Below are positions 19,401-28,234 of a stretch of 61,826 bases of DNA, piece after piece (position 1 is the first letter of the stretch; every line of letters begins with the position of its first letter). The stretch comes from a bacterium. Lineage in GTDB: Bacteria; Patescibacteriota; JABMPQ01; JAUVWW01. The translations under genes were made by a program, and so were the position numbers. The notes beneath the pieces are model-generated. The model saw nothing but the letters and a program-made list of their open reading frames with translations. It was not told the origin of the DNA and ran no database searches. The stretch is taken from positions 1 through 61,826 of the forward strand of contig JAUVWW010000006.1 of the NCBI GenBank assembly GCA_030603885.1, read 5' to 3'.

Positions 19401-20397
19401 TCACCAAGGCAAGATCATTCACGAAGATTCAATGCTTAATCTTCGTGATGCTTGGCGAGAGACCAGTTTTAAACTGGATGAACTCCAAGCTAATCCTGAA
19501 TCTAGCCGTGCGGAACGTAAAAATACCTTTGACCGAGAGGGACCTCGCAGTTATCTGCGCTTTATTCCAGTTTCAACGCCACAAAGCTGGTTTGGCATTC
19601 CTAATAAACCCAAGGTGGCCATTCTTCGTGAAGAAGGCACCAATGGAGAAGAGGAAATGGCAGCTTCATTTGAAGCAGCAGGCTTTGAAGCCAGGGGAGT
19701 GATCATGACCGATATTTTAGAAGGTCAGACCACACTTAGAGATTTCAGGGGTATTGCTTTTCCAGGTGGATTTAGTTTTGGTGATGTAGGTGATGCTGGC
19801 AAAGGCTGGGCCGGAGTAATTAAATTCAATGATCGGGCTCGAGAAGAAGTTGAGAAATTCTATGCCCGAGAGGATACTTTTTCACTTGGCGTTTGTAATG
19901 GCTGCCAAGTAATGGCTCTTCTTGGGATAGTGCCCTGGTCTGGGATTGGGACCGTCAAACAGCCACGCTTTATCCGAAATGAATCAGAGATCTTTGAATC
20001 CCGATTTGTTTCAGTGAAGATATTGCCCTCAAATTCAATCTTTCTTCAAGGCATGGAAGATTCCATCTTAGGTATTTGGGTAGCTCATGCTGAAGGTAAA
20101 CTCCACTGTCCGGACAAGAAAATCTTTGATCAGATCATCGAAGAGAATCTGGCTCCAATTCGATTTGTCAATGACAACAGTAGAATAACCACTGATTACC
20201 CTTTTAATCCCAATGGTTCTCCCGATGGCATTGCTGCTCTCGCATCACCAGATGGCAGACACCTGGCCATGATGCCTCATCCTGAACGTCTTTTTCGTGC
20301 CGGAAAAGCTCAATGGCCTTACTGGCCCCCAGAATGGTCAAAGCTTAAGGCTTCACCTTGGCTAAGATTATTCCAGAATGTCAGAAGATGGTGCTAA
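16444..20397 (+). CDS. purL: phosphoribosylformylglycinamidine synthase, single-chain (PurL-PurQ fused)
   Basis: Long PurL with C-terminal class I glutaminase (SLGVCNGCQVMALLG, MMPHPERLF); AN SEHCRH motif (LNSEHCRHGKFNG); SD aaaggaggaatc before ATG 16444. Confidence 0.96.
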   Translation: MITSFFRMSAFSEMKESLLLRQLQKKVSYDIESVKIEWKFYVESKKPLTKDELKKLEWLLSETFEPEKFGPDLNPPQNVKIFEVGPRKVIVSPWSTKMVSICHSCGLDSITRVERTRRYCLEFRPGMKLSDQVRQRIFDELHDRMTEEPYLEPLTTFDLGISAPPAKIILLLEEGETAFDQFCVKWNLSFTKTQTDYIINHYVNVLRRNPTDVEIFTFAQLNSEHCRHGKFNGRWIIDGQPGQFSLMEMIRQTAVTNPEGVIVAFKDNAAIIQGGEIPVFAPEDPTLPSPYSYSSRRYHYVFKVETHNHPCAIAAGPGSDTGIGGVVRDILGVGRGGQPTFSFAGYFVSHLLISNYPLPWEERLVPVPENFQHPVNILIGASNGASNYSNQLGIPVILGTTTSCELKVDKRFFGYHKPIVVVGTGGLIDDPHAQKLEPVCDLVLFRLGGDAYAIGLGGGSGSSQDGGESQKDKERKKAELDFNSVQRGNAIMEKVGINVIKRCSLLGPDNPIWTVTDSGAGGACVATPEIVFPKGADVYLRKIPCGDKTMAPLVYFCNESQEIMFVLVSGEKLPVIEKICQREKCPYAVVGKVRDDGRFILFDEEKNEQLIDLTMDFLLADLPQEEIVAEHVPLELTPLKLPTGLTIEQALKRTSRLPKVCSKEFLTRKADRSVSGRVAQQQCVGPLQLPLADCAVFAASFKEKTGLAAAIGDQPIKGIVNRQASVRMAVGEALTNLIWASLDKYELINISGNWMWPCRQPGEDALLYDAVEAVTHLIEKELGLRISVGKDSLSMTAKTLVEKAQEIVEMTISAPGTLVATAFAPCDDITKTITPDLKKPGESNLLFIDLACGKQRLGGSALAQVYKQAGDEVPDVEDAKLLVNAFKAIQKLIAKDLILSGHDRSEGGLIQTLLEMSFAGNCGLGISTPSETDPITFLFNEELGLVIEYLPEHKEEIFETLAEYGLENSYFVIGAPTLEKQIIIRDHQGKIIHEDSMLNLRDAWRETSFKLDELQANPESSRAERKNTFDREGPRSYLRFIPVSTPQSWFGIPNKPKVAILREEGTNGEEEMAASFEAAGFEARGVIMTDILEGQTTLRDFRGIAFPGGFSFGDVGDAGKGWAGVIKFNDRAREEVEKFYAREDTFSLGVCNGCQVMALLGIVPWSGIGTVKQPRFIRNESEIFESRFVSVKILPSNSIFLQGMEDSILGIWVAHAEGKLHCPDKKIFDQIIEENLAPIRFVNDNSRITTDYPFNPNGSPDGIAALASPDGRHLAMMPHPERLFRAGKAQWPYWPPEWSKLKASPWLRLFQNVRRWC

Positions 20398-20412
20398 AAG
20401 TAAAATAGTATT

Positions 20413-20452
20413 GACCCGTCCTCTCTAGCAATAGAGTAGACGGGTCTTTTTC
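20413..20452 (+). terminator. intrinsic terminator after purL
   Basis: gacccgtc ... gacgggtc then tttttcttt. Confidence 0.8.
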
Positions 20453-20458
20453 TTTAGA

Positions 20459-20487
20459 TTGACATTTAAGCCTCAATAGATTATGAT
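20459..20487 (+). promoter_or_regulatory. sigma70-type promoter
   Basis: TTGACA, 17-nt spacer, TATGAT. Confidence 0.65.
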
Positions 20488-20498
20488 AAGCAGTTGAT

Positions 20499-21308
20499 AT
20501 GGCTAAAAATATTCGAAAATCTGTTTATCTTATTTTACTTATCCTAATTGTCTTGGGTCTGATTTTTTATTTTAACCGAGTTAAGATCAAAGATTATTTT
20601 CAAGAACTTCGAAAAGAGCCAACACCTGAGGCTATTACTTTAGAAGAGCTAAAAGAGGTAGAAGAAATAAAGGAAGAAGAGGTACCAGAAGAAGTAAAAG
20701 AGGAGCTTTTAATTCCAGATGAAATCAATATTGATGTTCCTTTTACTTCCCAGGCACCAGAAGCAAACTGGGATGAACCTTGGCAAAATGCCTGTGAAGA
20801 AGCGGCTTTAATGATGGTTCACCATTTTTGGCAAGGGAAGAAATCTTTTACTAAAGAGGAGGCTAATCAAGAAATTTTAGATATGATTGACTGGCAAATA
20901 AAAAATTATGGCTCACATAGAGATCTTTTTGTTGAGGAGGTAGCTCAGCTAGCTAAGAATTACTATGGATATAAAAGAGTTGAAGTTGTTTATGATATAA
21001 CTATTGAAGATATAAAAAAAGAAGTTGCCCAAGGGAATCCAGTCATAGTTCCTGCTTACGGCAGAATGCTAGATAATCCAAACTATACCCAGCCAGGGCC
21101 TATTTATCATATGCTGGTAGTGGTGGGCTATACTCCAAAAATTATTATTACTAATGATCCAGGTACAAGAAAAGGAGATGAATTTCAATTTTCCTATGGA
21201 AATTTTTATGATTCTATCCATGATTGGGTCCAGGGCGCCAAAGAGGATCCAGATTTGATGAAAAAAGGGCGAAAAGCCATGATTGTGATAAGAGTTGACA
21301 AGAAATAA
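20499..21308 (+). CDS. membrane-anchored C39-like cysteine peptidase family protein
   Basis: N-terminal TM; VPFTSQAPEANWDEPWQNACEEAALMMVHHFW; IYHMLVVVGYTPKIIITNDPG. Confidence 0.8.
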   Translation: MAKNIRKSVYLILLILIVLGLIFYFNRVKIKDYFQELRKEPTPEAITLEELKEVEEIKEEEVPEEVKEELLIPDEINIDVPFTSQAPEANWDEPWQNACEEAALMMVHHFWQGKKSFTKEEANQEILDMIDWQIKNYGSHRDLFVEEVAQLAKNYYGYKRVEVVYDITIEDIKKEVAQGNPVIVPAYGRMLDNPNYTQPGPIYHMLVVVGYTPKIIITNDPGTRKGDEFQFSYGNFYDSIHDWVQGAKEDPDLMKKGRKAMIVIRVDKK

Positions 21309-21364
21309 AAAAGAGATTAAATTTGTATAATATCTTTTTAAACCAAAAATAAAGGAGGTGAAAA

Positions 21365-21940
21365 ATGAAGAAGTATAATGCTAGTTATGTAAGGGGTGTT
21401 TTGGATACTCTGGCAGCAGAAAATATTCCTTTAGATTCCCAGGAAGATCTACAGGCTTTAGGAACTCTCACACCAGATCTGCTAGACTTTATCAAAGAGG
21501 GTATGAAAAAACAAGGCTGGGACCTTAAATCTATAGCTTCTTTTGTCTCTCAAAATGGACAGGCAGATCCAGTAGCTCTTATCAAAGGACTTAGGCTTCT
21601 AAGTAGATCCTTAGACGTGAAGATAATTACTGATGTGCCCTCTAAAGAAATGACTCCAAAAAAGAAAGAGAAGAAAGCTAAGAAAAAGAAAGGAAAAAAG
21701 AAGAAGACCAGGAAAAAATTTGAAAGGGTGTCCCCAGAAGAATGGGAGAGAAGAAGAAAACTGATTAATAAACACTATTGGGAAGAGGAGCTTACTCACA
21801 TAGAGACGGCTGAAAAAATGGGGGTCAGCAAGGATACTTTGTATTGTTGGATGGTGCAACTTGGGATTCGCAGACGTTCACGTAAAGAAGCAATAGCTTT
21901 AAAGAAAAAGAAAGAAAAAGGTGATGCAGGGGAGGGGTAA
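21365..21940 (+). CDS. Lys-rich protein with HTH-like segment; may be the N-terminal part of the sigma factor via frameshift
   Basis: SD aaaggaggtg; HIETAEKMGVSKDTLYCWMVQLGI HTH-like; overlaps the open frame of the downstream sigma ORF. Confidence 0.6.
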   Translation: MKKYNASYVRGVLDTLAAENIPLDSQEDLQALGTLTPDLLDFIKEGMKKQGWDLKSIASFVSQNGQADPVALIKGLRLLSRSLDVKIITDVPSKEMTPKKKEKKAKKKKGKKKKTRKKFERVSPEEWERRRKLINKHYWEEELTHIETAEKMGVSKDTLYCWMVQLGIRRRSRKEAIALKKKKEKGDAGEG

Positions 21941-22143
21941 AAAGCCCTCCTCCTCAAACTGAAATACAGAAAAAGGGAGGAGAAACTCTTGTTTCTCCTC
22001 CTTCAGTTTTAAAAAAGACAACGACCAAGAAAAAAGGAGGAGGGCAGATAAGATCCCATCTTCCAGAGGAACAGCCAGGTCAATTAGCCACTCATGAGGA
22101 GCCTCATGTTCTTGAAAGACGCTTTTTAGAAGATCCAGTTACG

Positions 22144-23502
22144 ATGTTTATACAAGAAATAGAAAAGAGAGCAAAACCTCTCCTTTCTAAAGAAGAAGAA
22201 GCAGAGATTGGAAAATCTATGGAGCAGGCATATGCTGAGATCACCAAGATGATATTTGATACTCCTCTAGCCATGTTGAAGTTTATAGACTATAGAGAAA
22301 GGATCCAAAAAAATAAGATCCTAATGGCACAGTTTATCAGACTAGTCGAGTCTAAGCTTCTCCAAACCAAAGCGCTTCTGGAGCAGAAAAGAAAACAAGT
22401 ACTGAGAGTGATGGAAATGGTTGAAATAGAGATGAATAAGGTGATTAAGCAAAGAAGAAAAAGACAGTTGGTCAGGACTCTCAAAAAGAAAAAGCACTCT
22501 TTTAAACAAAAATTGTTAGAGATTAATCTTCAATATAAGTATATTGATGAGATTATAGAGTCTCTTAAGGCTGAGTATCGAGTGATGGCGGATCTTGAAG
22601 AAAGGTTAAAAGAGGTCAATGAAGAAGAACAAGAATCCTTGAGGGAGAAAATTGAGCAGATTGAGGATAGAGTAGGAATAGGGAGATGGAGACTAAAAGC
22701 AATGCTGGACGATGTGAAAAAATGGCAAGATGAGATTTCGAGTGCAGTAGAACTAATGACCGAGGCTAATATAAGGTTGGTGATTCATATAGCTAGGAAA
22801 TATATAGGCAGAGGTCTAGAGTTTTTAGATCTGATTCAGGAGGGCAGTAGAGGATTAAGGAAAGCTATATTTAAGTTCGACTATAGAAAGGGTCATAGGT
22901 TCTCATCTTGCGCCTACTACTGGATCAGACAAACGATTCAAAGAGCCATTGCTAATCAGTCACGCACCGTAAGATTACCTGTTCATATACAAGAGGGGCT
23001 AGGAAAAATTGCCAGAGCAGAGAAAACTCTAAAAAGCGAAGGTCAAGAGATAACTCTTGAAGCAATTGCGGATATTACTGAGATGTCTGTTGAGAAGGTA
23101 AAGCGGCTCTTGAAAGCCAGACGAAGTATTATCTCTATGGATGGGAAATTTGGAGATGACCATGATAGTGATGCTGGCAGGATTGGTGATTTTGTCTTAG
23201 ATCGGGATTCAGGCACTGAGCTTTGGCGTTCTGTGGAAGCTGAGCAGTTCTGGGAAATAGTCAAAAAGATAGTTACCCCTAAAGAGCTAAGAATACTTGA
23301 GCTTAGATTTGGACGATACGATCTCCCAATGACTCTCGAAGAAGTAGGAAGTATCTACAATGTAACCCGAGAGAGGATACGACAGATTGAAGAAAAGATT
23401 ATCAAGAGACTTAGACATCCTAAACATCGAAAGAAATTTGAGCACTTTTTAGAAGTCTTCCAGTATATTCCCGAGGGAAGATTTACAGTGGAAAAGGACT
23501 AG
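22144..23502 (+). CDS. rpoD: RNA polymerase sigma-70 factor (RpoD/SigA-like)
   Basis: Region 2 NIRLVIHIARKYIGRGLEFLDLIQEGSRGL..YYWIRQTIQRAI, region 3, region 4 ELRILELRFGRYDLPMTLEEVGSIYNVTRERIRQIEEKIIKRLRHP; frame is open upstream to about 21925 without ATG. Confidence 0.92.
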   Translation: MFIQEIEKRAKPLLSKEEEAEIGKSMEQAYAEITKMIFDTPLAMLKFIDYRERIQKNKILMAQFIRLVESKLLQTKALLEQKRKQVLRVMEMVEIEMNKVIKQRRKRQLVRTLKKKKHSFKQKLLEINLQYKYIDEIIESLKAEYRVMADLEERLKEVNEEEQESLREKIEQIEDRVGIGRWRLKAMLDDVKKWQDEISSAVELMTEANIRLVIHIARKYIGRGLEFLDLIQEGSRGLRKAIFKFDYRKGHRFSSCAYYWIRQTIQRAIANQSRTVRLPVHIQEGLGKIARAEKTLKSEGQEITLEAIADITEMSVEKVKRLLKARRSIISMDGKFGDDHDSDAGRIGDFVLDRDSGTELWRSVEAEQFWEIVKKIVTPKELRILELRFGRYDLPMTLEEVGSIYNVTRERIRQIEEKIIKRLRHPKHRKKFEHFLEVFQYIPEGRFTVEKD

Positions 23503-23589
23503 TTTTACTTCTGTTTTATGGAGTAGAACTGGTCCTTTGTTTTATTTGGATTTGAAAAAATAAAGAAAAAGCAGTATAATTAAATAGAT

Positions 23590-23664
23590 GGCCCTATCGT
23601 CTAGTGGTTAGGACGCCAGGTTTTCATCCTGGTAACTGGGGTTCGACTCCCCATAGGGCCGCCA
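23590..23664 (+). tRNA. tRNA-Glu (TTC), CCA encoded
   Basis: ggccctat acceptor / atagggcc, anticodon loop ttttcat, T-arm ggttcgactcc, 3' CCA. Confidence 0.96.
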
Positions 23665-23682
23665 AATTTAACTCAAAAAATT

Positions 23683-25608
23683 ATGAAAAAGATAATTTAT
23701 CTAATTTTAGGCCTTGTAGTAGGTCTTTTTATTTTTTCTCCTGTCCAGGCTCAAGAAAAATCTTGGTATTTTATCTCTTGGGATATAGATATTCAGATTA
23801 ATCAAGATTCTACTTTTGTAATCAAAGAAACCCAGACTTTTGATTTTACTGGAAATTTTCATTGGGTGAAACGAGATATTGCCAAGAGGAAACTAAAAAG
23901 AATTACTGATGTTAAGGTATTTGATGAGCAAGGTAAAGAGCTGAGATTTCCTGATATAGAAATAACAGAAGATTCAAGTCAAGTTAGCATTAAGGTTAAC
24001 TTTGATCTTACTGACCGTCAGGCTGCTTGGACTTTTCAGTATACTGTCCATGGAGGAATTGGATATTTCGAGGATCATGATGAGCTTTACTGGAATGCAG
24101 TGTCGCAAGATCGAGATGTGAAAATTAATTCCGTAAAAGTTATTGTTCATCTGCCAGAAGAAGTGGAAAAATCTGAGCTAAAACAGAGACTTTTTGTTGG
24201 TCCTTACGGTGCTACCACAGAATCTCAAAATTTTTCTATTGTAGATAAAAAAACATTAGAATACCGAGGCCAAAACATTGCTCCTTATGAAAACTTTACT
24301 ATTGTGGCTGGTTGGCCAAAAGGAATAGTTTATCAGCCAGGCATGGTTAAAATTTACTCTGAGCCAGAAGGAGCTAGTATTGTCATTGATGGCAAAAAGA
24401 CCATTTATAGAACTCCAGCTATTTTGGAAGAAAAAGAAGAAATAGAAACAGGAAAGCACGAAATTACTCTAACCATGAGAGGCCACAAAGAGACTGAAAC
24501 TAAAGAAGTAGAAATAGTTGAAGGTAAACTATATGAATTGAATTTTACTCTAGAAAAAACTTTACTTTATCAAATCTTACCTTTTATATATCTTCTAATT
24601 CCTATCCTGGCCTTTATTTTACTTCTTAGGCGTTGGCTAAGATATGGCAAAGATCCCAAATGGAAAGGAACTATTATTGCTCAATATGAGCCACCCCGCA
24701 CTAAGACCCGTTTAGTACAAGGCAGGCCAGATTATATTGCTCCAGCCGAGATGGGAACCTTGATTCGCGAAGGGGTGAGGAATAAAGATATTACTTCTAC
24801 TTTGATAGATTTAGCTTATCGAGGTTATCTAAAAATTTTTGAAGAAGAGAAAAAGAGACTATTTACTCGACGAACGACATATAAGATTAGAAAATTAAAA
24901 GACTATAGCCAAGAGACCACTCTTAGAGCGCACGAAAAACTATTTTTGGATGGGCTTTTTGGCACCAGTCAAGAAGTGACTCTGGATGATCTGAAAAATA
25001 AATTTTATAGAGAAATCCCTGGGATAAAAAGGAGTCTACTTCAGCAAGTACTTAATTTAGGATATTTTAAAGAAAGCCCAGACAAGATAAGGATAAAATA
25101 CATAGGATTGGGCATTGGTATGGCCGTAGCTGGTGGAGCCTTGTTTATTTTCCTACCTCTTTTAGCTTTTATGGTTTTACTCTCTGGAATACTTTGTCTT
25201 GCTTTTGCCAAAGCCATGCCAGCCAAAACTAAAAAAGGATCAAGCGCTGCTTGGCAGACTTGGGGGTTCAAAGAGTATCTGCATACTGCAGAAAGATTTA
25301 GGCTGGACGTTTGTACTCCTGAAACATTTGAAAAACATCTTTCCTATGCCATGGTCTTTGGAGTAGAAAAACAATGGGCAGCTAGGTTTGTCGACATTTA
25401 TAAGGAACAGCCAGATTGGTATGTCTCGGCTAGACCAGTAGCTGCCTTTTCGGTGATTAGTTTTACAGATAATCTTTCTTCCATGACTCAAACTGCCAGC
25501 GCTGCTCTAACAACTTCACCAGCCAGAAGTGCTTCAGGAGTCTCTGGCTTTGGTGGTGGAGGCTTTGCTGGCGGCGGAGGCGGCGGAGGAGGATCAAGTG
25601 CTGGATAA
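23683..25608 (+). CDS. DUF2207-type membrane protein with PEGA-like domain and Gly-rich C-terminus
   Basis: Signal peptide, WYFISWDIDIQINQDSTFVIKETQTFDFTGNFHWVKRDI, PEGA-like VKIYSEPEGASIVIDGKKTIYRTPAILEEKEEIETGKHEITLTMRGHKE, C-terminal GGGGGGGSSAG. Confidence 0.8.
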   Translation: MKKIIYLILGLVVGLFIFSPVQAQEKSWYFISWDIDIQINQDSTFVIKETQTFDFTGNFHWVKRDIAKRKLKRITDVKVFDEQGKELRFPDIEITEDSSQVSIKVNFDLTDRQAAWTFQYTVHGGIGYFEDHDELYWNAVSQDRDVKINSVKVIVHLPEEVEKSELKQRLFVGPYGATTESQNFSIVDKKTLEYRGQNIAPYENFTIVAGWPKGIVYQPGMVKIYSEPEGASIVIDGKKTIYRTPAILEEKEEIETGKHEITLTMRGHKETETKEVEIVEGKLYELNFTLEKTLLYQILPFIYLLIPILAFILLLRRWLRYGKDPKWKGTIIAQYEPPRTKTRLVQGRPDYIAPAEMGTLIREGVRNKDITSTLIDLAYRGYLKIFEEEKKRLFTRRTTYKIRKLKDYSQETTLRAHEKLFLDGLFGTSQEVTLDDLKNKFYREIPGIKRSLLQQVLNLGYFKESPDKIRIKYIGLGIGMAVAGGALFIFLPLLAFMVLLSGILCLAFAKAMPAKTKKGSSAAWQTWGFKEYLHTAERFRLDVCTPETFEKHLSYAMVFGVEKQWAARFVDIYKEQPDWYVSARPVAAFSVISFTDNLSSMTQTASAALTTSPARSASGVSGFGGGGFAGGGGGGGGSSAG

Positions 25609-25684
25609 TTATCCACTTAAAAGATTTTATTCTTTAAGATATAATAAGAGGTAGATACGATAAAAATAAAGCTAATTTTTAGCC

Positions 25685-26314
25685 ATGAGAAGAGTAATTT
25701 CGCGAACCAGAAGAGTTGTTCGTGGCCCAGAGCATGAATACCCTGAACAATATCCTAGATATAGGTATAGAAGGCCATCCACAGGAAGAAGCTTTAGACC
25801 CACAAGAAGAGCGTCTGGGATTGGTATTTTAGTCGTTATTTTAGTGATTGGAGGAATAGCGGCTTGGAGTTTTTGGGCTTCTCGCAAATCTGCTGAAGAA
25901 GCTCGAAAGACTGGCCCAGAGGCAGTGGTAGAGCAGGTAATAATGGCTTTAGAAAAAGGAAGCGAAAGTAGAGCCAAGACCTTTGTCAAAGAAGAAGATA
26001 CAGCTACCTCGGCTCAACTTTCAAGTCTCTTTACCAATTACCGAGAGTATACTAGTGGAGAAGATTATATTGATTGGAGTAATATGAAATACGAGGTAAA
26101 GACTATCAGCGATACAGAAGCTCAAGTCGAAGTTTCTGGTACAGCTGAGATTATAGAAGTAGAGACTACTACTTGGATTGATGAGTATGGTCAAGAGATT
26201 GAAGAGACAACTGAAATTTCTGGAGGAACATATAATTTTTCCGGAATAATTTTTGGATTAAAAAAGATAGAGGAAGAATGGTTTTTAAGCGAAGTACCAA
26301 GTAAGATTTTCTGA
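25685..26314 (+). CDS. hypothetical single-TM protein with extracytoplasmic domain
   Basis: Arg/Tyr-rich N-terminus, TM GIGILVVILVIGGIAAWSFW, NTF2/DUF4878-like beta-rich C-terminus. Confidence 0.6.
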   Translation: MRRVISRTRRVVRGPEHEYPEQYPRYRYRRPSTGRSFRPTRRASGIGILVVILVIGGIAAWSFWASRKSAEEARKTGPEAVVEQVIMALEKGSESRAKTFVKEEDTATSAQLSSLFTNYREYTSGEDYIDWSNMKYEVKTISDTEAQVEVSGTAEIIEVETTTWIDEYGQEIEETTEISGGTYNFSGIIFGLKKIEEEWFLSEVPSKIF

Positions 26315-26348
26315 TTATAATTATTTAATAAATTAATTCCACTTGCTA

Positions 26349-26363
26349 TCCCGCTCAGCGGGA
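26349..26363. repeat. short perfect palindrome upstream of lemA
   Basis: tcccgctcagcggga. Confidence 0.5.
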
Positions 26364-26379
26364 AGGTGAGTAAAAACCT

Positions 26380-26934
26380 ATGATCATTGGATTGATCGTT
26401 CTAGCTGTCGTAGTTATCCTTGTTATCTGGATCATTGTTGCCTACAATGGACTGATTAGACTGCGAAACAGAACCAAGGAAGCCTGGTCTGATATTGATG
26501 TACAACTGAAAAGAAGGTACAATCTGATTCCTAATTTGGTAGAAACTGTCAAAGGCTATGCTGCTCATGAGAAGAAAGTGTTTACTGATGTTACAGAAGC
26601 AAGAACACGAGCCATGACTGCTGGAGCGCCTCAAAAGAAAGCAGTAGCAGAAAACATGTTAGCTGGAGCTTTGAAGACTCTGTTTGCTGTAGCAGAAAAC
26701 TATCCTGATCTAAAAGCCAATGAGAATTTCCTGTCTTTGCAGAGAGATCTGACCGACACAGAAGACAAAATCCAGGCATCCAGAAGATTCTACAATGGCA
26801 ATGTCAGAGACTTCAACATCAAACAGGAAGTCTTTCCCATCAACATCATTGCCAAAACCTTTGGCTTCAAGAAGGCAGAGTTCTTTGAGGTGGAAGCTCC
26901 AGAAGAAAGAAAGCCAATCAAGGTAAAGTTCTAA
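26380..26934 (+). CDS. lemA: LemA family protein
   Basis: YNGLIRLRNRTKEAWSDIDVQLKRRYNLIPNLVETVKGYAAHE; SRRFYNGNVRDFN. Confidence 0.95.
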   Translation: MIIGLIVLAVVVILVIWIIVAYNGLIRLRNRTKEAWSDIDVQLKRRYNLIPNLVETVKGYAAHEKKVFTDVTEARTRAMTAGAPQKKAVAENMLAGALKTLFAVAENYPDLKANENFLSLQRDLTDTEDKIQASRRFYNGNVRDFNIKQEVFPINIIAKTFGFKKAEFFEVEAPEERKPIKVKF

Positions 26935-26935
26935 C

Positions 26936-27835
26936 ATGTACAAACAAATTGCTTCTAATAAAAGGAAGGCGACTTTGTTTATTTTTTTATTTGTAATTCT
27001 AATTTTAGCTTTAGGTTTTATCTTTGGTTATGTTACTGATCTTGGCTACTTTGGAGTTGGTCTAGCTGGAATTATTGCCATTGGCTATGGTTTAATTGGT
27101 TATTACTCGGGAGATAAATTTATTCTTTTTATCTCTGGAGCCAGACAAGTGACTAGAGGAAATGCTAGACCTATTTATAATTTAGTAGAAAATCTCTGTA
27201 TTGCCTCAGGTCTGCCAGTTCCCAAAATTTATGTTATTCCTGATCTCTCCCCCAATGCCTTTGCTACTGGGAGAGATCCAAAGCATGCTTCTCTAGCTCT
27301 AACTTCTGGCATTATTGAAAAACTGGAAAAAGCAGAATTAGAAGGAGTAGTAGCTCATGAGCTTTCCCATATTAAAAACTTTGATATTAGACTAGCTTCT
27401 ATGGTAGTTATTTTTGTTGGCATAGTAGCTTTGCTTTCCAATTGGCTCCTCAGGATGAGCTTTTTTGGCAGGGGAAGACGAAGAAGAGGAGGTGGAGGGC
27501 AGATAGGTCTGATTTTGCTTCTGATTGGTTTGGCATTAGCCATCTTTTCTCCTTTGATTGCCAGGCTCATCCAGTTTGCCATCTCCCGAAAAAGAGAATT
27601 TCTAGCTGATGCCTCAGGAGCCATGATTACCCGATATCCTGAGGGCCTGGCTCGAGCCTTAGAAAAAATCTCTTCTGATCCTACTCCTTTACAAAGAGTA
27701 AATAATACCACAGCTCATCTTTATATTTCTAATCCTTTAAGAAGACAAAAAGGCTGGCTGACCAAACTTTATTCCACTCACCCACCAATAAAAGAAAGAA
27801 TAAAAGTCTTGCGTAAGATATCAGAAAATGTATAA
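26936..27835 (+). CDS. htpX: HtpX-like M48 zinc metalloprotease
   Basis: VVAHELSHIKNFDIR (HExxH), SRKREFLADASGA, THPPIKERIKVL. Confidence 0.95.
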   Translation: MYKQIASNKRKATLFIFLFVILILALGFIFGYVTDLGYFGVGLAGIIAIGYGLIGYYSGDKFILFISGARQVTRGNARPIYNLVENLCIASGLPVPKIYVIPDLSPNAFATGRDPKHASLALTSGIIEKLEKAELEGVVAHELSHIKNFDIRLASMVVIFVGIVALLSNWLLRMSFFGRGRRRRGGGGQIGLILLLIGLALAIFSPLIARLIQFAISRKREFLADASGAMITRYPEGLARALEKISSDPTPLQRVNNTTAHLYISNPLRRQKGWLTKLYSTHPPIKERIKVLRKISENV

Positions 27836-27878
27836 TAGAATAGTGAATTAGCAGCTAAGTAACTAGTTAACTAAATTC

Positions 27879-28163
27879 ATGCCCATCAAAAAAGCTGCCA
27901 AAAAATGGCTAAGACAATCTAAAAAGAGACAGGCTCGTAATGTCAAAGTCAAAGAAGAGCTAAAAGAGATTATAACCAAAACTCGAGGATTGATTGAGAA
28001 AAAGAAATTTGAAGAAGCCAAAAAAGCCCTGGTTAAGGCTTATTCAAAATTAGATAAAGCAGTAAAGTATGGAATGATTAAAAAGAATACTGCTTCCAGA
28101 AAAAAGTCGAGGCTAGCCCAGGCTTTAAATAAAGCCATGGGTAAGAAGAAGACTGCCGAATAA
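27879..28163 (+). CDS. rpsT: 30S ribosomal protein S20
   Basis: MPIKKAAKKWLRQSKKRQARN; KYGMIKKNTASRKKSRLAQALNK. Confidence 0.9.
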   Translation: MPIKKAAKKWLRQSKKRQARNVKVKEELKEIITKTRGLIEKKKFEEAKKALVKAYSKLDKAVKYGMIKKNTASRKKSRLAQALNKAMGKKKTAE

Positions 28164-28189
28164 GATATATAAGATTACAAGATAAAATA

Positions 28190-28214
28190 CAACCCTACAG
28201 AATTTGTAGGGTTG
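28190..28214. terminator. terminator-like hairpin between convergent genes
   Basis: caaccctaca gaatt tgtagggttg. Confidence 0.6.
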
Positions 28215-28234
28215 ATTTGTAAAATAGTGTCTAT

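Noticed and set aside
26349-26379. RNA thermometer upstream of lemA
   Set aside because: The palindrome tcccgctcagcggga only borders the SD-like ggaaggtgag; evidence too thin.
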